Assembly: GCA_026993785.1 (NCBI GenBank)
Contig: JALWRZ010000010.1
Span: forward strand, 275,199-339,198
DNA length: 64,000 bases
Origin: DHVE2 group archaeon
GTDB taxonomy: Archaea; Thermoplasmatota; Thermoplasmata; Thermoplasmatales; Aciduliprofundaceae
Direction of reading: 5' to 3'
Every line of letters begins with the position of its first letter. The first letter of the stretch is position 1. The position numbers and the translations under genes were made by a program. Under the pieces are notes generated by a model that searched no databases, was not told the origin of the DNA, and saw nothing but the letters and a program-made list of their open reading frames with translations. Below, piece after piece: positions 34,760 through 43,805 of this stretch.

Positions 34760-35668
34760 ATGGCAGATCCATCAAAAACTATAATAATTGCAGGATCACC
34801 ACGCAGTGGAACTACCTTGCTTCTAGATTTGTTAGGTGCATCATTGAAATATAGAAAAGTTTTTGAGCCGCTTCATCCCTTGAATGTTAAAGGGGCTCAA
34901 AACTTTTATTATCTCTATGTAAGGCCTGAGGAGGATCGTCCAGACCTAGAATCCTTTATGAAAAAAGCCCTTACTGGTAAAATAAATACCCCATGGACCA
35001 ATGAGATGGGTATTGTAAAAGACGTAAAAACTTTTTTAAAGATGCTGTTAAAGATTCACAAGTGGCGGTGGTGGGCGCCTAATAGAATAATGAAAATAAT
35101 TCGTGGAAACCTTATGTTAGGATGGCTTGAAAAGACATTCGGATGCAAGATAGTGTTTATTATGAGACATCCATGCGCTGTTATTGAATCTCAGAAAAGA
35201 ATAGGTTGGGAAAAAGATAGAGAAGCAGAACTTATTAGGGTTGTATCTCAAGTGAAACTTATAGAAGATTATTTACAGCCATTCCAAAGAGATATTGAAA
35301 GGATAGTAAAAGTAGGAGATTATTGGGAAAAAAGTGCTCTTTTGTGGTCTATTGAAAATATGGTGCCCCTAAAGCAGATGAAAGCAGGCCATCTTCATGC
35401 TTTACTTATTTTCTATGAAAATCTTATTCTGAATCCTAGAGAAGAAGCTGCCAAGATAGAAAAATATACAGGAATAAAAAAGATAAATTTAAGTGCCTTG
35501 CTACATCCATCTAGCACAGCTGATAAACGCACATTTAGCACTTCCAAAAAAAAGATGCTAGCAAAATGGAAAGATAGGTTATTAGATGAAGAGGCCTCTA
35601 AAATATTAAGTATAGTAAAAAAAATGGAGATACCAATCTATGACTATGATCTATTGCCACACTTATAG
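34760..35668 (+). CDS. PAPS-type sulfotransferase
   Basis: A 302-residue sulfotransferase: 5' loop AGSPRSGTTLLLDLLG, 3' site KIVFIMRHPCAVIESQKR, and the C-terminal LLIFYENLILNPREEA region that ends the fold. It stands alone between two opposing units of the glycan island. The acceptor is unknown, but neighbours suggest a surface sugar. Confidence 0.85.
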   Translation: MADPSKTIIIAGSPRSGTTLLLDLLGASLKYRKVFEPLHPLNVKGAQNFYYLYVRPEEDRPDLESFMKKALTGKINTPWTNEMGIVKDVKTFLKMLLKIHKWRWWAPNRIMKIIRGNLMLGWLEKTFGCKIVFIMRHPCAVIESQKRIGWEKDREAELIRVVSQVKLIEDYLQPFQRDIERIVKVGDYWEKSALLWSIENMVPLKQMKAGHLHALLIFYENLILNPREEAAKIEKYTGIKKINLSALLHPSSTADKRTFSTSKKKMLAKWKDRLLDEEASKILSIVKKMEIPIYDYDLLPHL

Positions 35669-35704
35669 ATATATTCCCTTTTAAGTATATATATAAAAAT
35701 ACTT

Positions 35705-36934
35705 CTATGCACTTATTATCTTTTTATATTTCCTATAAAGCATGATGTTAGTTACAACTGTTGATCCAAAAGCTGCTACATATGCCCAAGGAACTCCTAT
35801 TTTTCCTATGGTGTTTATTAAGTAAATAGCAAGTATAAGGTTAACTCCAGCAGCAATACCAACACTAGTAGCAGCATATTCTGGTTTATTTACACCACCC
35901 CAAAATGCACCAAAAGCAGTTTCAATAACTCGAAATATATATCCTATCGAAAGAATTAATAAAATATAATATGAATTAATATATTTTAGACCAAAAAGAA
36001 TTTCTAATCCCAATTTTCCAAAAATTATAATAATAGTATATACTAAAATTACATAGAGAATATTAAGAATAATTGCCTCTTTCAGTCTATAAGAGTTAAT
36101 ACTAAAGCCTCCATCAGCCACTTTAGGCATAAGTAGAGTGTTTACAGATTTGGGAAGGAATGTATATAAAGTTGCTAGAGTTAAGGCCATGGAGTACTCA
36201 GCAACTGCAGCATATCCATAATCACACTCTAATAGCCAGTATCCTACAGTAATTAAAGAAGAAGAAAAAACATTAGAAAGTACAGAAAATGTTGAAAATC
36301 TTGCCAGTTGAAAAATTATCTTCTTCTTGATTCTCTTAAGATTAAAATGAATATTAGTTCTTATAAATATTTCTATTAAAAAGATGGCAATCCAACCACT
36401 AAATGCATATGATCCAATAATGTAAATTGGGATTTTAAGGACTGTAATCACTAAAATAAGACTTATTAAAGCTAATATAATTCCTCCTCTCAGGATATTA
36501 AATAATGCTATTTTCTTGTAATCAATAAATCCTCGAATTACCCCATAATAAATCAGAGAAATAGAATACCCAATCACAACCATATATATTAGGATATCAA
36601 TATGAAAAACTAAAAAGATTGGTACCAAAATCAGAAAAGATAGAAGCATTATGACAATCACTGCTGTGAAATACTTGTCCACTTCGCTTCTTTGAGCTGC
36701 CACAAATCTTGTAAGAGCTGAAGAGAATCCAGCGGCAATAAACATAACAATGAAATTACCTATCTGGAGTATATATCTAATATACCCATATTCTTCTTTA
36801 CTCAAAATCCATGCTAAGATCAATGATACAAAAAATAACACACCCTGAAAAATTATATTACTAATGCTAAGCATACCTACGGACTTAAGAGTTTTTTTAT
36901 TAATTAATATCTTCTTAGAAATGAGCTTTTTCAT
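35705..36934 (-). CDS. Polysaccharide flippase, Wzx/MATE-like
   Basis: A 409-residue protein with about 12 TM helices of the polysaccharide biosynthesis/MOP type. N-terminal LKSVGMLSISNIIFQGVLFFVSLILAWILSKEEYGYIRY is the family pattern, with FVAAQRSEVDKY after the second helix. It would flip the lipid-linked glycan across the membrane. Start overlaps the archaeosortase end by 20 nt, so the two are translated from one message. Confidence 0.85.
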   Translation of the reverse strand: MKKLISKKILINKKTLKSVGMLSISNIIFQGVLFFVSLILAWILSKEEYGYIRYILQIGNFIVMFIAAGFSSALTRFVAAQRSEVDKYFTAVIVIMLLSFLILVPIFLVFHIDILIYMVVIGYSISLIYYGVIRGFIDYKKIALFNILRGGIILALISLILVITVLKIPIYIIGSYAFSGWIAIFLIEIFIRTNIHFNLKRIKKKIIFQLARFSTFSVLSNVFSSSLITVGYWLLECDYGYAAVAEYSMALTLATLYTFLPKSVNTLLMPKVADGGFSINSYRLKEAIILNILYVILVYTIIIIFGKLGLEILFGLKYINSYYILLILSIGYIFRVIETAFGAFWGGVNKPEYAATSVGIAAGVNLILAIYLINTIGKIGVPWAYVAAFGSTVVTNIMLYRKYKKIISA

Positions 36935-37934
36935 GATTATCCGACCCCGGCGATTTATTGAATTTCAGATCTACCAAATACCAATATGGAATAATAAACA
37001 AGAGAGATATAACATTGCCAAGCCATGCATGAGCTTCCTGCAATCCCTGCTGCCCATAATAGTATGCAGTCACAAAAATCAGGCATATTCTGAGAACATT
37101 CAAAAAGAACATAACTATTGCTGCAAGAGTTATGGCTATAATCCTCAATCTATAAGAAATATAGGAACCCATAAAAAGCAAAATAAGTATAACAATAGAA
37201 AATGTAATTCCCTCAACACCTGAACACAGTCCTGCTATAGTTGCAGATACTTTAGAGCCATTGATAGTTATAATGGTTATAGTGGTTCCTTGGAGATATA
37301 CTGGATATCCGAAGAATCTCAGCATTCCATAAGCCATCCTCGATGATGCTGTAGCAAGATTGATTCCGATTGCCGATCTTCCCAATACATTCCAGAGAAA
37401 ATTAAGAATTATAAATATCCCGTAGAGCAAGCCATAAGAAATAATCGTTTGGTATTTTCTTACTCCATAAAAAATTAGAAATACTCCAAAAATAAACATT
37501 CCTCCATTCAATACCCCAAAAATGCGTGTGTCAGGGAAATAAATGTGTTTTATGGGAGTCACAATAGTAAATGATGAGATTATGACTACTATTCCCATAA
37601 TAATTTCCCACAAGCGTACCTCTTTAATCTTATAAAATGCCCTATAATTTATGGCCATACCCATTAACCAGAGAAGGGTAGAAATAGCTAAGGTATAACT
37701 ATTTATGTTATCAGGAAGATTCCGTATTCCCCCCCAAATGACTATTTCCAGAAGCCCAGAAATAATAAGGACTAAAATCAAAAATATTTTTAATTTCTTT
37801 TCAGGTGAAATATTAAATTTCTTGGTTAGATAGCCCCACACATCGTAGTTCAGAATTCCGTGCTCTTCCGAATTCACAGGGAGAGAAAAGAATAGAGATA
37901 AATTAAGTTTCCTCTTTTGACATGATATCACCAA
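36915..37934 (-). CDS. Archaeosortase (exosortase family transpeptidase)
   Basis: An integral membrane protein with about nine TM helices and the three family residues in place: C237 in AGLCSGVEG, R282 in FFLNVLRIC, and H302 in EAHAWLGN (numbered from the first possible start). Archaeosortases cut and re-anchor surface proteins at a C-terminal tripartite tail. The start is unresolved: TTG 37934, GTG 37931 and GTG 37877 are options, and a TATA box at about 37937-37950 would place transcription near 37920, inside the first two. A likely substrate lies divergently at 38345. Confidence 0.85.
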   Translation of the reverse strand: MVISCQKRKLNLSLFFSLPVNSEEHGILNYDVWGYLTKKFNISPEKKLKIFLILVLIISGLLEIVIWGGIRNLPDNINSYTLAISTLLWLMGMAINYRAFYKIKEVRLWEIIMGIVVIISSFTIVTPIKHIYFPDTRIFGVLNGGMFIFGVFLIFYGVRKYQTIISYGLLYGIFIILNFLWNVLGRSAIGINLATASSRMAYGMLRFFGYPVYLQGTTITIITINGSKVSATIAGLCSGVEGITFSIVILILLFMGSYISYRLRIIAITLAAIVMFFLNVLRICLIFVTAYYYGQQGLQEAHAWLGNVISLLFIIPYWYLVDLKFNKSPGSDNHEKAHF

Positions 37935-38003
37935 AACAAATTTATTTAAGTATGTTTCCCTTCTTTTAAGAAATCGTAAGAGATGATAGATGATGAAGTC
38001 TAA

Positions 38004-38219
38004 AATATCTCGCTTGATATTGCCAAATTTGACTATGAAGGTTGTGAATACTCTCTCCTCTCTGTGCCCTGTGAAATTTTGAGAAAGGTGTCAAAATATG
38101 TGATTGAGTATCATAGAGGATTTGCTCCTCTCAAAAAGAAGTTTGAAAAGTGCGGATACCGTGTAAAGCATTTGTGGAAAATACAGGAAAGAATTGGAGG
38201 TTTAAAGGCAGAAATATAA
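38004..38219 (+). pseudogene. FkbM-family methyltransferase C-terminal remnant
   Basis: A frame after a TAA at 38001 reads ISLDIAKFDYEGCEYSLLSV, then VSKYVIEYHRGFAPLKKKFEKCGYRVKHLW, ending with TAA at 38217. The pattern D-x-EGxE...LL followed by a strand ending in EYH and a C-terminal GY-V segment is the FkbM methyltransferase C-terminus. The SAM-binding N-terminal half is absent and no start codon fits, so it is a fragment. FkbM enzymes methylate sugars in glycan loci. Confidence 0.65.
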
Positions 38220-38344
38220 CCTTATTTAAATTAAAATCTTAAAAGTTATTATAGTATAATAAATATTCTTGGAATATTTAGTTAATCTGATTTGAAATTA
38301 AAAATTATATACACCAAAATCCATGAGTGCATGGTGATTAAAGA

Positions 38345-40078
38345 ATGCCCCAGACAGTGTGTATAGGGATTATAGTCTTCCTGATAATTTCTAGTTTCAC
38401 TATTCTTCCAGTGCCGATACCTAGTAGAGATGCCAAAGTATCGGCGCCTGCCCAGCTTACTGTACTCGATGTACCGTTCAACAGTGAGGTGCAGGTAAAT
38501 AAATATATAGGGTATTACTACCATTTTCCAACTGATATGATTAAAAATCTGAGTTATTCTTATGACTCAAACGAAAATGCAGCAAAACTCAGTGTTACAT
38601 ATCCATACACAGGGCATTTTGCGCTGGGAGGGTTTACACCAGCACTCGAAACAAACATTAGTTTAGAGGTGAAAATGATAGACTATGGATTTAACAATGG
38701 TGCCTTTTCCTTAGAAAGCTATCAGATTTATCTTGCTTTAGCAAACTATCCATCAACATCTAAATATAAATTCTTTGTATATTACTACAATGATACTGGA
38801 TTACAAGCTATGTATCAGAATGGTCCAGTAGGATACTATAATAAATATGTGAAGATTGAGATTTCATGGTATGCAAATAGGACATACCACTATGCCTTTT
38901 GCGCGGAGAATGGTACCGTATTCTGGCAAGGATGGATAAAAACTAGACAGGATTACAACTATACTGAGCAACAATCAATGTTTGCTCCGTTCATAATGAT
39001 GGACTTTTACCCTGGTTCTGGAATGACAAATGGAGCAACATACTCTATGTACCTCAAGAATCTTACGCAGACAATCCCGCTTCAAAGTTCAAATAATGTG
39101 TTCGGATATATACCACAGCACACTTATGCAGCTCTAGGTTTCGATCATATATACAAGGGAACATACAAGAATGTTACACCTGCATTACGTCAATACGGAT
39201 ATCATGCCACCTACTTTTGGGATACAAACAATGAAAATACGAGTAACGGATGGAATGATAGTATAATGAAAGACGCTATTGAGCATGGTGATGAGTTTGG
39301 AATACATCTTAGCAATAAGTTTGACAGTTACAATGCATCTAACATAGTGGAAATAAATAAGGAGGTTAGGATCCTCATTTCAAAAGCAGAGAGTCTTGGT
39401 TGGAAGAATAGCTCATTTGTATGGACTTCTTTAGGTAACCAGTATGCATGGCAGTATAATGATTACATGTGGGAACAATGGAACGCAGTAGGCCGCAAAA
39501 TTTGGGGCCATAGTTTTGGTTATCAGGGTTATTTGAGCAATCATGATGTTGGATTAAACGTGCAATTTGCAGCAGAGAGAGGCTGGAGTTGGATTGCGTA
39601 TACCCATTGCGTTGGTTCTATATGGGTAGATGGACAATACCACAGCGATATTACACCTGCACAGTTTGATTCGTTCCTTGCTAACAACAGCAAGAATAAT
39701 ATCCACGTCGTTGGTTACTTCGAGTACTGGAGCAGATATGCAGCACCCTGGTGGGTAAGCGGCACAGTTATAAAGATTACGGAGCAGGATTACAAAGTCA
39801 CGGTACGATATGACAAGTTCATAGTTCCAAACGGATTCAGAGTAGCAGTGAAAATCATAGGTTTGAACGCAAGCAATTTAGTAATACACGATAACACCCT
39901 GGACACAAATATAACTGATTACAATATCTACGACTGGGGTATAGTGTTCGAAGCTCATGACGGGCACACATATGAAATCTATGAAGAAAATAACATTCCT
40001 GAATTTTCACTTACTTTCGTTCCCCTTATCTTCACAATAATATTGGCTACATTTATCAGAAGATTGAAAATAGATTAA
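38345..40078 (+). CDS. Secreted PEF-CTERM protein with deacetylase-like domain
   Basis: A 577-residue exported protein. An N-terminal signal (about 4-25) precedes a beta-rich lectin-like region (about 35-265). A polysaccharide-deacetylase-like domain follows (about 275-470: ALGFDHIYKGTYKNVTPALRQYGYHATYFW, DAIEHGDEFGIHLSNK), but its DD and HxxxH metal motifs are incomplete. The tail is IPEFS (PEF at 552-554), a 16-residue hydrophobic helix and RRLKID, a PEF-CTERM signal for archaeosortase. About 15 N-x-S/T sequons are present. GGTGAT precedes ATG 38345. It is divergent from the archaeosortase gene. Confidence 0.85.
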   Translation: MPQTVCIGIIVFLIISSFTILPVPIPSRDAKVSAPAQLTVLDVPFNSEVQVNKYIGYYYHFPTDMIKNLSYSYDSNENAAKLSVTYPYTGHFALGGFTPALETNISLEVKMIDYGFNNGAFSLESYQIYLALANYPSTSKYKFFVYYYNDTGLQAMYQNGPVGYYNKYVKIEISWYANRTYHYAFCAENGTVFWQGWIKTRQDYNYTEQQSMFAPFIMMDFYPGSGMTNGATYSMYLKNLTQTIPLQSSNNVFGYIPQHTYAALGFDHIYKGTYKNVTPALRQYGYHATYFWDTNNENTSNGWNDSIMKDAIEHGDEFGIHLSNKFDSYNASNIVEINKEVRILISKAESLGWKNSSFVWTSLGNQYAWQYNDYMWEQWNAVGRKIWGHSFGYQGYLSNHDVGLNVQFAAERGWSWIAYTHCVGSIWVDGQYHSDITPAQFDSFLANNSKNNIHVVGYFEYWSRYAAPWWVSGTVIKITEQDYKVTVRYDKFIVPNGFRVAVKIIGLNASNLVIHDNTLDTNITDYNIYDWGIVFEAHDGHTYEIYEENNIPEFSLTFVPLIFTIILATFIRRLKID

Positions 40079-40592
40079 CTTTCCCTTGGTAAGACGTGCA
40101 GTATCTCCGAAGAGCAATGGTTCAAAGGAGAGAGGAGAGCAAGAAAGGATATGCAAAACTTCTCGAACTGTGACATTGTGCTAAAGGAATAGAGTTTGAG
40201 TATCTCATCTCTGTACTGTTTTGCCTAGTTTAGTAGTTTTGAAGTATCACTAGGGTAGAACTACTTTCTTTCCCATCTTGATGATATTCATCCTATAGAA
40301 ATACATATAATATCCTATAAGGATATTTACTCTTAGGGTCTGTAATTGTAAAGAACAGAGAGACTGGAGTATAGAAGAAAATCGAGAAATGGTTTTTCTC
40401 AACCCTTCTCACCTTCCCGATTTTCTCAAAAAAATTAAAGTAAGAAAGTGTGAAGAGATCATGCAACTTGATGGAATGCTTGGGGGAGAGATGCAAGAAG
40501 GAAGTAGGCATATCTCATAGAGAGAAAGAGAGGCTTGATAATCTCGATATACATATAAAACAGGGGCAAAAAGAGGCAAAAGATGGGGGATC
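40079..40592. other. Intergenic, no gene recognised
   Basis: About 510 bp between the PEF-CTERM gene and the first ATPase. Short frames exist (for example from ATG 40450) but none matches a family I know. Short stretches such as GERRARKDMQNFSNC read like decayed coding sequence. No transposase, tRNA or clear repeat is visible. Confidence 0.4.
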
Positions 40593-41837
40593 TTATTCTA
40601 TTCCCAGCAACCACTTCCACAATGGGATATAATTTATCTCTCCCTCCCCCTCATAATCCCATGTTATCACGGTCTTCCTCTTACACCCTAACTCTTCCAC
40701 AGCTTTACCCAAGGCTCTTATCTCTCGCCTATCAATTTCATCTTTCCCGCTTGCGTAAGTTACCTGGATGCACTCTTCCACTTTCGTATTATTTACCAGA
40801 ACAAAATCAACTTCCCCAATTCTATCGTTAAAATAAAACAAGTTTCTGTTTGGCATATAACCTCTCTTTACTAATTCTGAAAATACCAGACCTTCCATTA
40901 GCTTTCCCGCATCCTCTCTTCTCTCAATATAGGTGTATAAACCATTATCCACCAAGAAACTCTTAGGAACCGACAGCTCCATTTTTCTGTAGCTAAAATC
41001 ATATTTTCTCAGGAAGAAGCATAGGAAAACATCCTCCAGATACCTCTGAAAATTGTAAAGTGTGTCTTTTCCTATCTTCACACCTCTTGATTTAAGCGTA
41101 TTGTACACTTTGTTTGTTGAAAACTGCTTTGTATGCGAGGCTATTGCAGAGCGTATGAACAGCTCAAGTGCAGCTCTATTGCGCACCCCATACCTTTCCT
41201 CTATGTCCTTGTGAATCACGAGATCTATGTATTCTGCAAAAAATGCGCTGGGTACAATGTTTCTGAGAACAATATCGGGAAAGAATCCCTTTTTCATACG
41301 CTCACTTATAATATGCTTTAATTTCGATTCTGTGTAGGAGGATACGATATTATCAATTTTCACATTTTCTATCTTCAATATCTCTGCAAAGGAAAATGGA
41401 TATATGCTAGTTGTTTTTGTTCTGCCCCTTAACTCGGTTGCAATCTCCCTGCTTAAAAATCTGGAGTTGGAACCCGTTATGAACATAATATATCTCTTTT
41501 TCTCATAAAGCGCGTAAATAGGCTTTTTCCAGTTCTCCACCTCCTGTATCTCATCAAAGAAAAGGTATCTGGGGAATTTGCCATATATCTCATTGTGCAG
41601 ATGCGGAACCTCAAGAGGATCTACATCAATTTCAGCAAAGTTAACAAATGCATAATTCTCATCCCTAAGATTGTGAGTCTTTATAAAATGATATAAAAAA
41701 TAACTCTTTCCTGCCCTGCGTGGACCTACAATCGAGTTTATGAAATTAACATTCTCATCTATTTTAACAAGCCTGTCCTTTACATCTATGCCTCGAATCT
41801 CTTCCTTGCGGTCCACAAAGTATCTTTTCACATCCAT
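40593..41837 (-). CDS. AAA ATPase with DUF4143-type domain, paralogue 1
   Basis: A 414-residue ATPase. Walker A is GPRRAGKSYFLYH, Walker B YLFFDEIQEVENW, then the TGSNSRFLSREIATELRGR sensor stretch. The C-terminal part carries GEVDFVLVNNTKVEECIQVTYASGKDEI, like a degenerate nuclease-type fold of DUF4143 proteins (Gln where active nucleases have Lys). Function of the family is not established. Its 3' end is close to those of the three paralogues at 42531, 43983 and 45272. Confidence 0.85.
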   Translation of the reverse strand: MDVKRYFVDRKEEIRGIDVKDRLVKIDENVNFINSIVGPRRAGKSYFLYHFIKTHNLRDENYAFVNFAEIDVDPLEVPHLHNEIYGKFPRYLFFDEIQEVENWKKPIYALYEKKRYIMFITGSNSRFLSREIATELRGRTKTTSIYPFSFAEILKIENVKIDNIVSSYTESKLKHIISERMKKGFFPDIVLRNIVPSAFFAEYIDLVIHKDIEERYGVRNRAALELFIRSAIASHTKQFSTNKVYNTLKSRGVKIGKDTLYNFQRYLEDVFLCFFLRKYDFSYRKMELSVPKSFLVDNGLYTYIERREDAGKLMEGLVFSELVKRGYMPNRNLFYFNDRIGEVDFVLVNNTKVEECIQVTYASGKDEIDRREIRALGKAVEELGCKRKTVITWDYEGEGEINYIPLWKWLLGIE

Positions 41838-41915
41838 ATCTACATATATAAGGAAATTGTTAATAAATATTTCCCTACAAATAAGGAAAAATATACTTGC
41901 GAATCATTTGGCTCA

Positions 41916-42029
41916 TTACTCTTCCCTCAGAGCTTTCCGCAGCTCTTTCTTATAGCTCCAGTAAATAACAGTCTTATTCTTGTATCTCAATTCCTCGTTT
42001 GCTTTTTGCAAAGCTTCTCTCAATTTCAT
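41916..42029 (-). pseudogene. Remnant of ATPase C-terminus
   Basis: A 37-residue frame reads LREALQKANEELRYKNKTVIYW followed by a divergent tail. It parallels the conserved end of the ATPases (ALEKAAEELRCKKKTVITWDYE). The rest of the gene is missing; a fifth copy seems to have decayed here. Confidence 0.55.
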
Positions 42030-42075
42030 ATTTAGCAAGAAAAACTTTAAAATAGAATAAGATGATATTTAAAAT

Positions 42076-42288
42076 ATGGAAAAAAAAGAATTTACTGTGC
42101 TAATAGAGAAGGATGAGGACGGATATTATGTGGGAGAAGTAATTGAGTTACCCGGATGTTTTACACAGGCAAAAACCTTGGAAGAGCTTATGAAAAGAAT
42201 AAAAGAAGCCATAGCCCTTTATCTTGAAGAGATGGGAGAAGTAGAGATAAAACACCAGTTCATAGGAATACAGAAGGTAACTGCATGA
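42076..42288 (+). CDS. hicB: HicB-family antitoxin
   Basis: A 70-residue HicB-type protein: FTVLIEKDEDGYYVGEVIELPGCFTQAKTLEELMKRIKEAI is the RNase H-like partial fold of the family. It lacks a C-terminal DNA-binding domain. It overlaps hicA by 4 nt. The pair forms a toxin-antitoxin module between two ATPase genes. Confidence 0.85.
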   Translation: MEKKEFTVLIEKDEDGYYVGEVIELPGCFTQAKTLEELMKRIKEAIALYLEEMGEVEIKHQFIGIQKVTA

Positions 42289-42515
42289 GGAAACTCACTC
42301 CCTTACCAGCAGAGAGGGTTATTAAAGCACTTGAGAAGATAGGTTTTGTCCCCGTTAGGCAGAGAGGATCTCATATTATTTTGAAAAATGAGGCGGGAAC
42401 TATGATAGTTGTGCCTAACCATGCAGGGGAGGAAATTGGGCGGGGATTATTGATGAAAATAATAAAACAGGCAGGTATAACAAAGGAGAAATTTCTGGAA
42501 CTTGTTGAAAAATAG
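42285..42515 (+). CDS. hicA: HicA-family mRNA interferase toxin
   Basis: A 76-residue HicA toxin with a dsRNA-binding-like fold: LPAERVIKALEKIGFVPVRQRGSHIILKN, where the conserved histidine of GSH is catalytic, then VPNHAGEEIGRGLLMKIIKQAGI. It should cleave mRNA when free of HicB. Translationally coupled to hicB through ATGA. Confidence 0.9.
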   Translation: MRKLTPLPAERVIKALEKIGFVPVRQRGSHIILKNEAGTMIVVPNHAGEEIGRGLLMKIIKQAGITKEKFLELVEK

Positions 42516-42530
42516 AAGAGAAAATTACTG

Positions 42531-43805
42531 TTAACCCATAATATTCTGAGTTTCTATCTCCAGCAGCCATCTCCAAAGTGGAACAAAATTTATCTCTCCC
42601 TCCTCCTCATAATCCCAAGTTATTACTGTCTTTTTCTTGCATCTCAATTCCTCCGCTGCTTTCTCTACTGCTCTTATCTCTCTTCTCTCTATCTCATCCT
42701 TAGCGCTTGCGTAAGTTACCTGGATGCATTCTCTTATCTCTGAGCCTTCTTTTATTACGAAATCTACCTCTCTCTGCTGGTAATCTTTCCAGTAGTATAT
42801 CTCCCATCCGTTATGCCAATAAGATCTTCTCCTCATGAGTTCTATCGCAACGATATTCTCTATACTCTGCCCCAGATTCCTGGAAATTCTAAAACCCAAA
42901 TTCATGAATCCTGGATCGGTAGTATAAACTTTCTTTGCACTCTTCACCGATCTCTTAAAAGAGGGATCAAATTTTGTTAAAGTGAAAAATAGATACCCTT
43001 CATTCAGATACTCAACAAAATTCTTCGTAGTGTGTTCACTACCAAGATTGAAGGTATTTTTCAATTTATTGTAAGATACATATTTTCCCACATTCGCAAG
43101 CAAATAGTATGCTATCTCTCTAAATGTAGATTCTTCCCTTATTCTATATCTAGAGATTATGTCTTTCTCTATTATGTCCTCAAAAAGCGCTCGAAGATAA
43201 ATTCTTGGGTTCTCTCCTTCGACAACTATCTCCGGAAAGCCCCCAGCATTCATATACTCTTCCAACTCCCTTTTTATTAATGCTCTCCCTCTTGTTGTCT
43301 CGGTATTCTCTTTAAAATTTCTTGCCTCTATGTACTCTCTGAAAGAAAAAGGATAAATTTCCATATCTATATGTCTGCCGGTTAGCCTATCAGCCAGCTC
43401 TCTGCTCAACATTTTTGAATTTGAGCCCGTGATGAAAACATTGTACCCTGCTCTGTGAAGTTTATTTACAAAAAGCTCCCATCCATTCATGTTCTGGATC
43501 TCATCAAAGAAAAAAGTATCAACATTCCCATAAACTTCAATTAGCTTGGCCAATATCTCATTTGGCTCAGTGCTAAGAAGTATCTTCTCATCAAAATTTG
43601 CATACGCAAATTTCTTGTTTCTAAGAAGTAAATAGGTTGAGAAAGATTTGCCGCTTCTCCTTATTCCCATTGTGACCTTTATAAGTCTGCTCTTCATAAA
43701 TTCTCTGTACTCTCTTTCAAATTCTCTTTTAACAACATTCCTTACCCTCTTGTATTTCTCCTCAAGCTCATATCTCTGATCCGCTAGCACGATTTTTAGC
43801 TCCAT
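42531..43805 (-). CDS. AAA ATPase with DUF4143-type domain, paralogue 2
   Basis: A 424-residue ATPase: Walker A GIRRSGKSFSTYL, Walker B TFFFDEIQNMNGWE, then FITGSNSKMLSRELADRLTGRH. The C-terminal domain has YWKDYQQREVDFVIKEGSEIRECIQVTYAS. Its last 240 or so bases (42565-42805) match 45315-45555 nearly base for base, without gaps, while the N-terminal halves differ, pointing to gene conversion. Confidence 0.85.
   Translation of the reverse strand: MELKIVLADQRYELEEKYKRVRNVVKREFEREYREFMKSRLIKVTMGIRRSGKSFSTYLLLRNKKFAYANFDEKILLSTEPNEILAKLIEVYGNVDTFFFDEIQNMNGWELFVNKLHRAGYNVFITGSNSKMLSRELADRLTGRHIDMEIYPFSFREYIEARNFKENTETTRGRALIKRELEEYMNAGGFPEIVVEGENPRIYLRALFEDIIEKDIISRYRIREESTFREIAYYLLANVGKYVSYNKLKNTFNLGSEHTTKNFVEYLNEGYLFFTLTKFDPSFKRSVKSAKKVYTTDPGFMNLGFRISRNLGQSIENIVAIELMRRRSYWHNGWEIYYWKDYQQREVDFVIKEGSEIRECIQVTYASAKDEIERREIRAVEKAAEELRCKKKTVITWDYEEEGEINFVPLWRWLLEIETQNIMG

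Noticed and set aside
40450-40632. 60-residue frame upstream of the ATPase array
   Set aside because: No recognisable domain; overlaps the ATPase end on the other strand.
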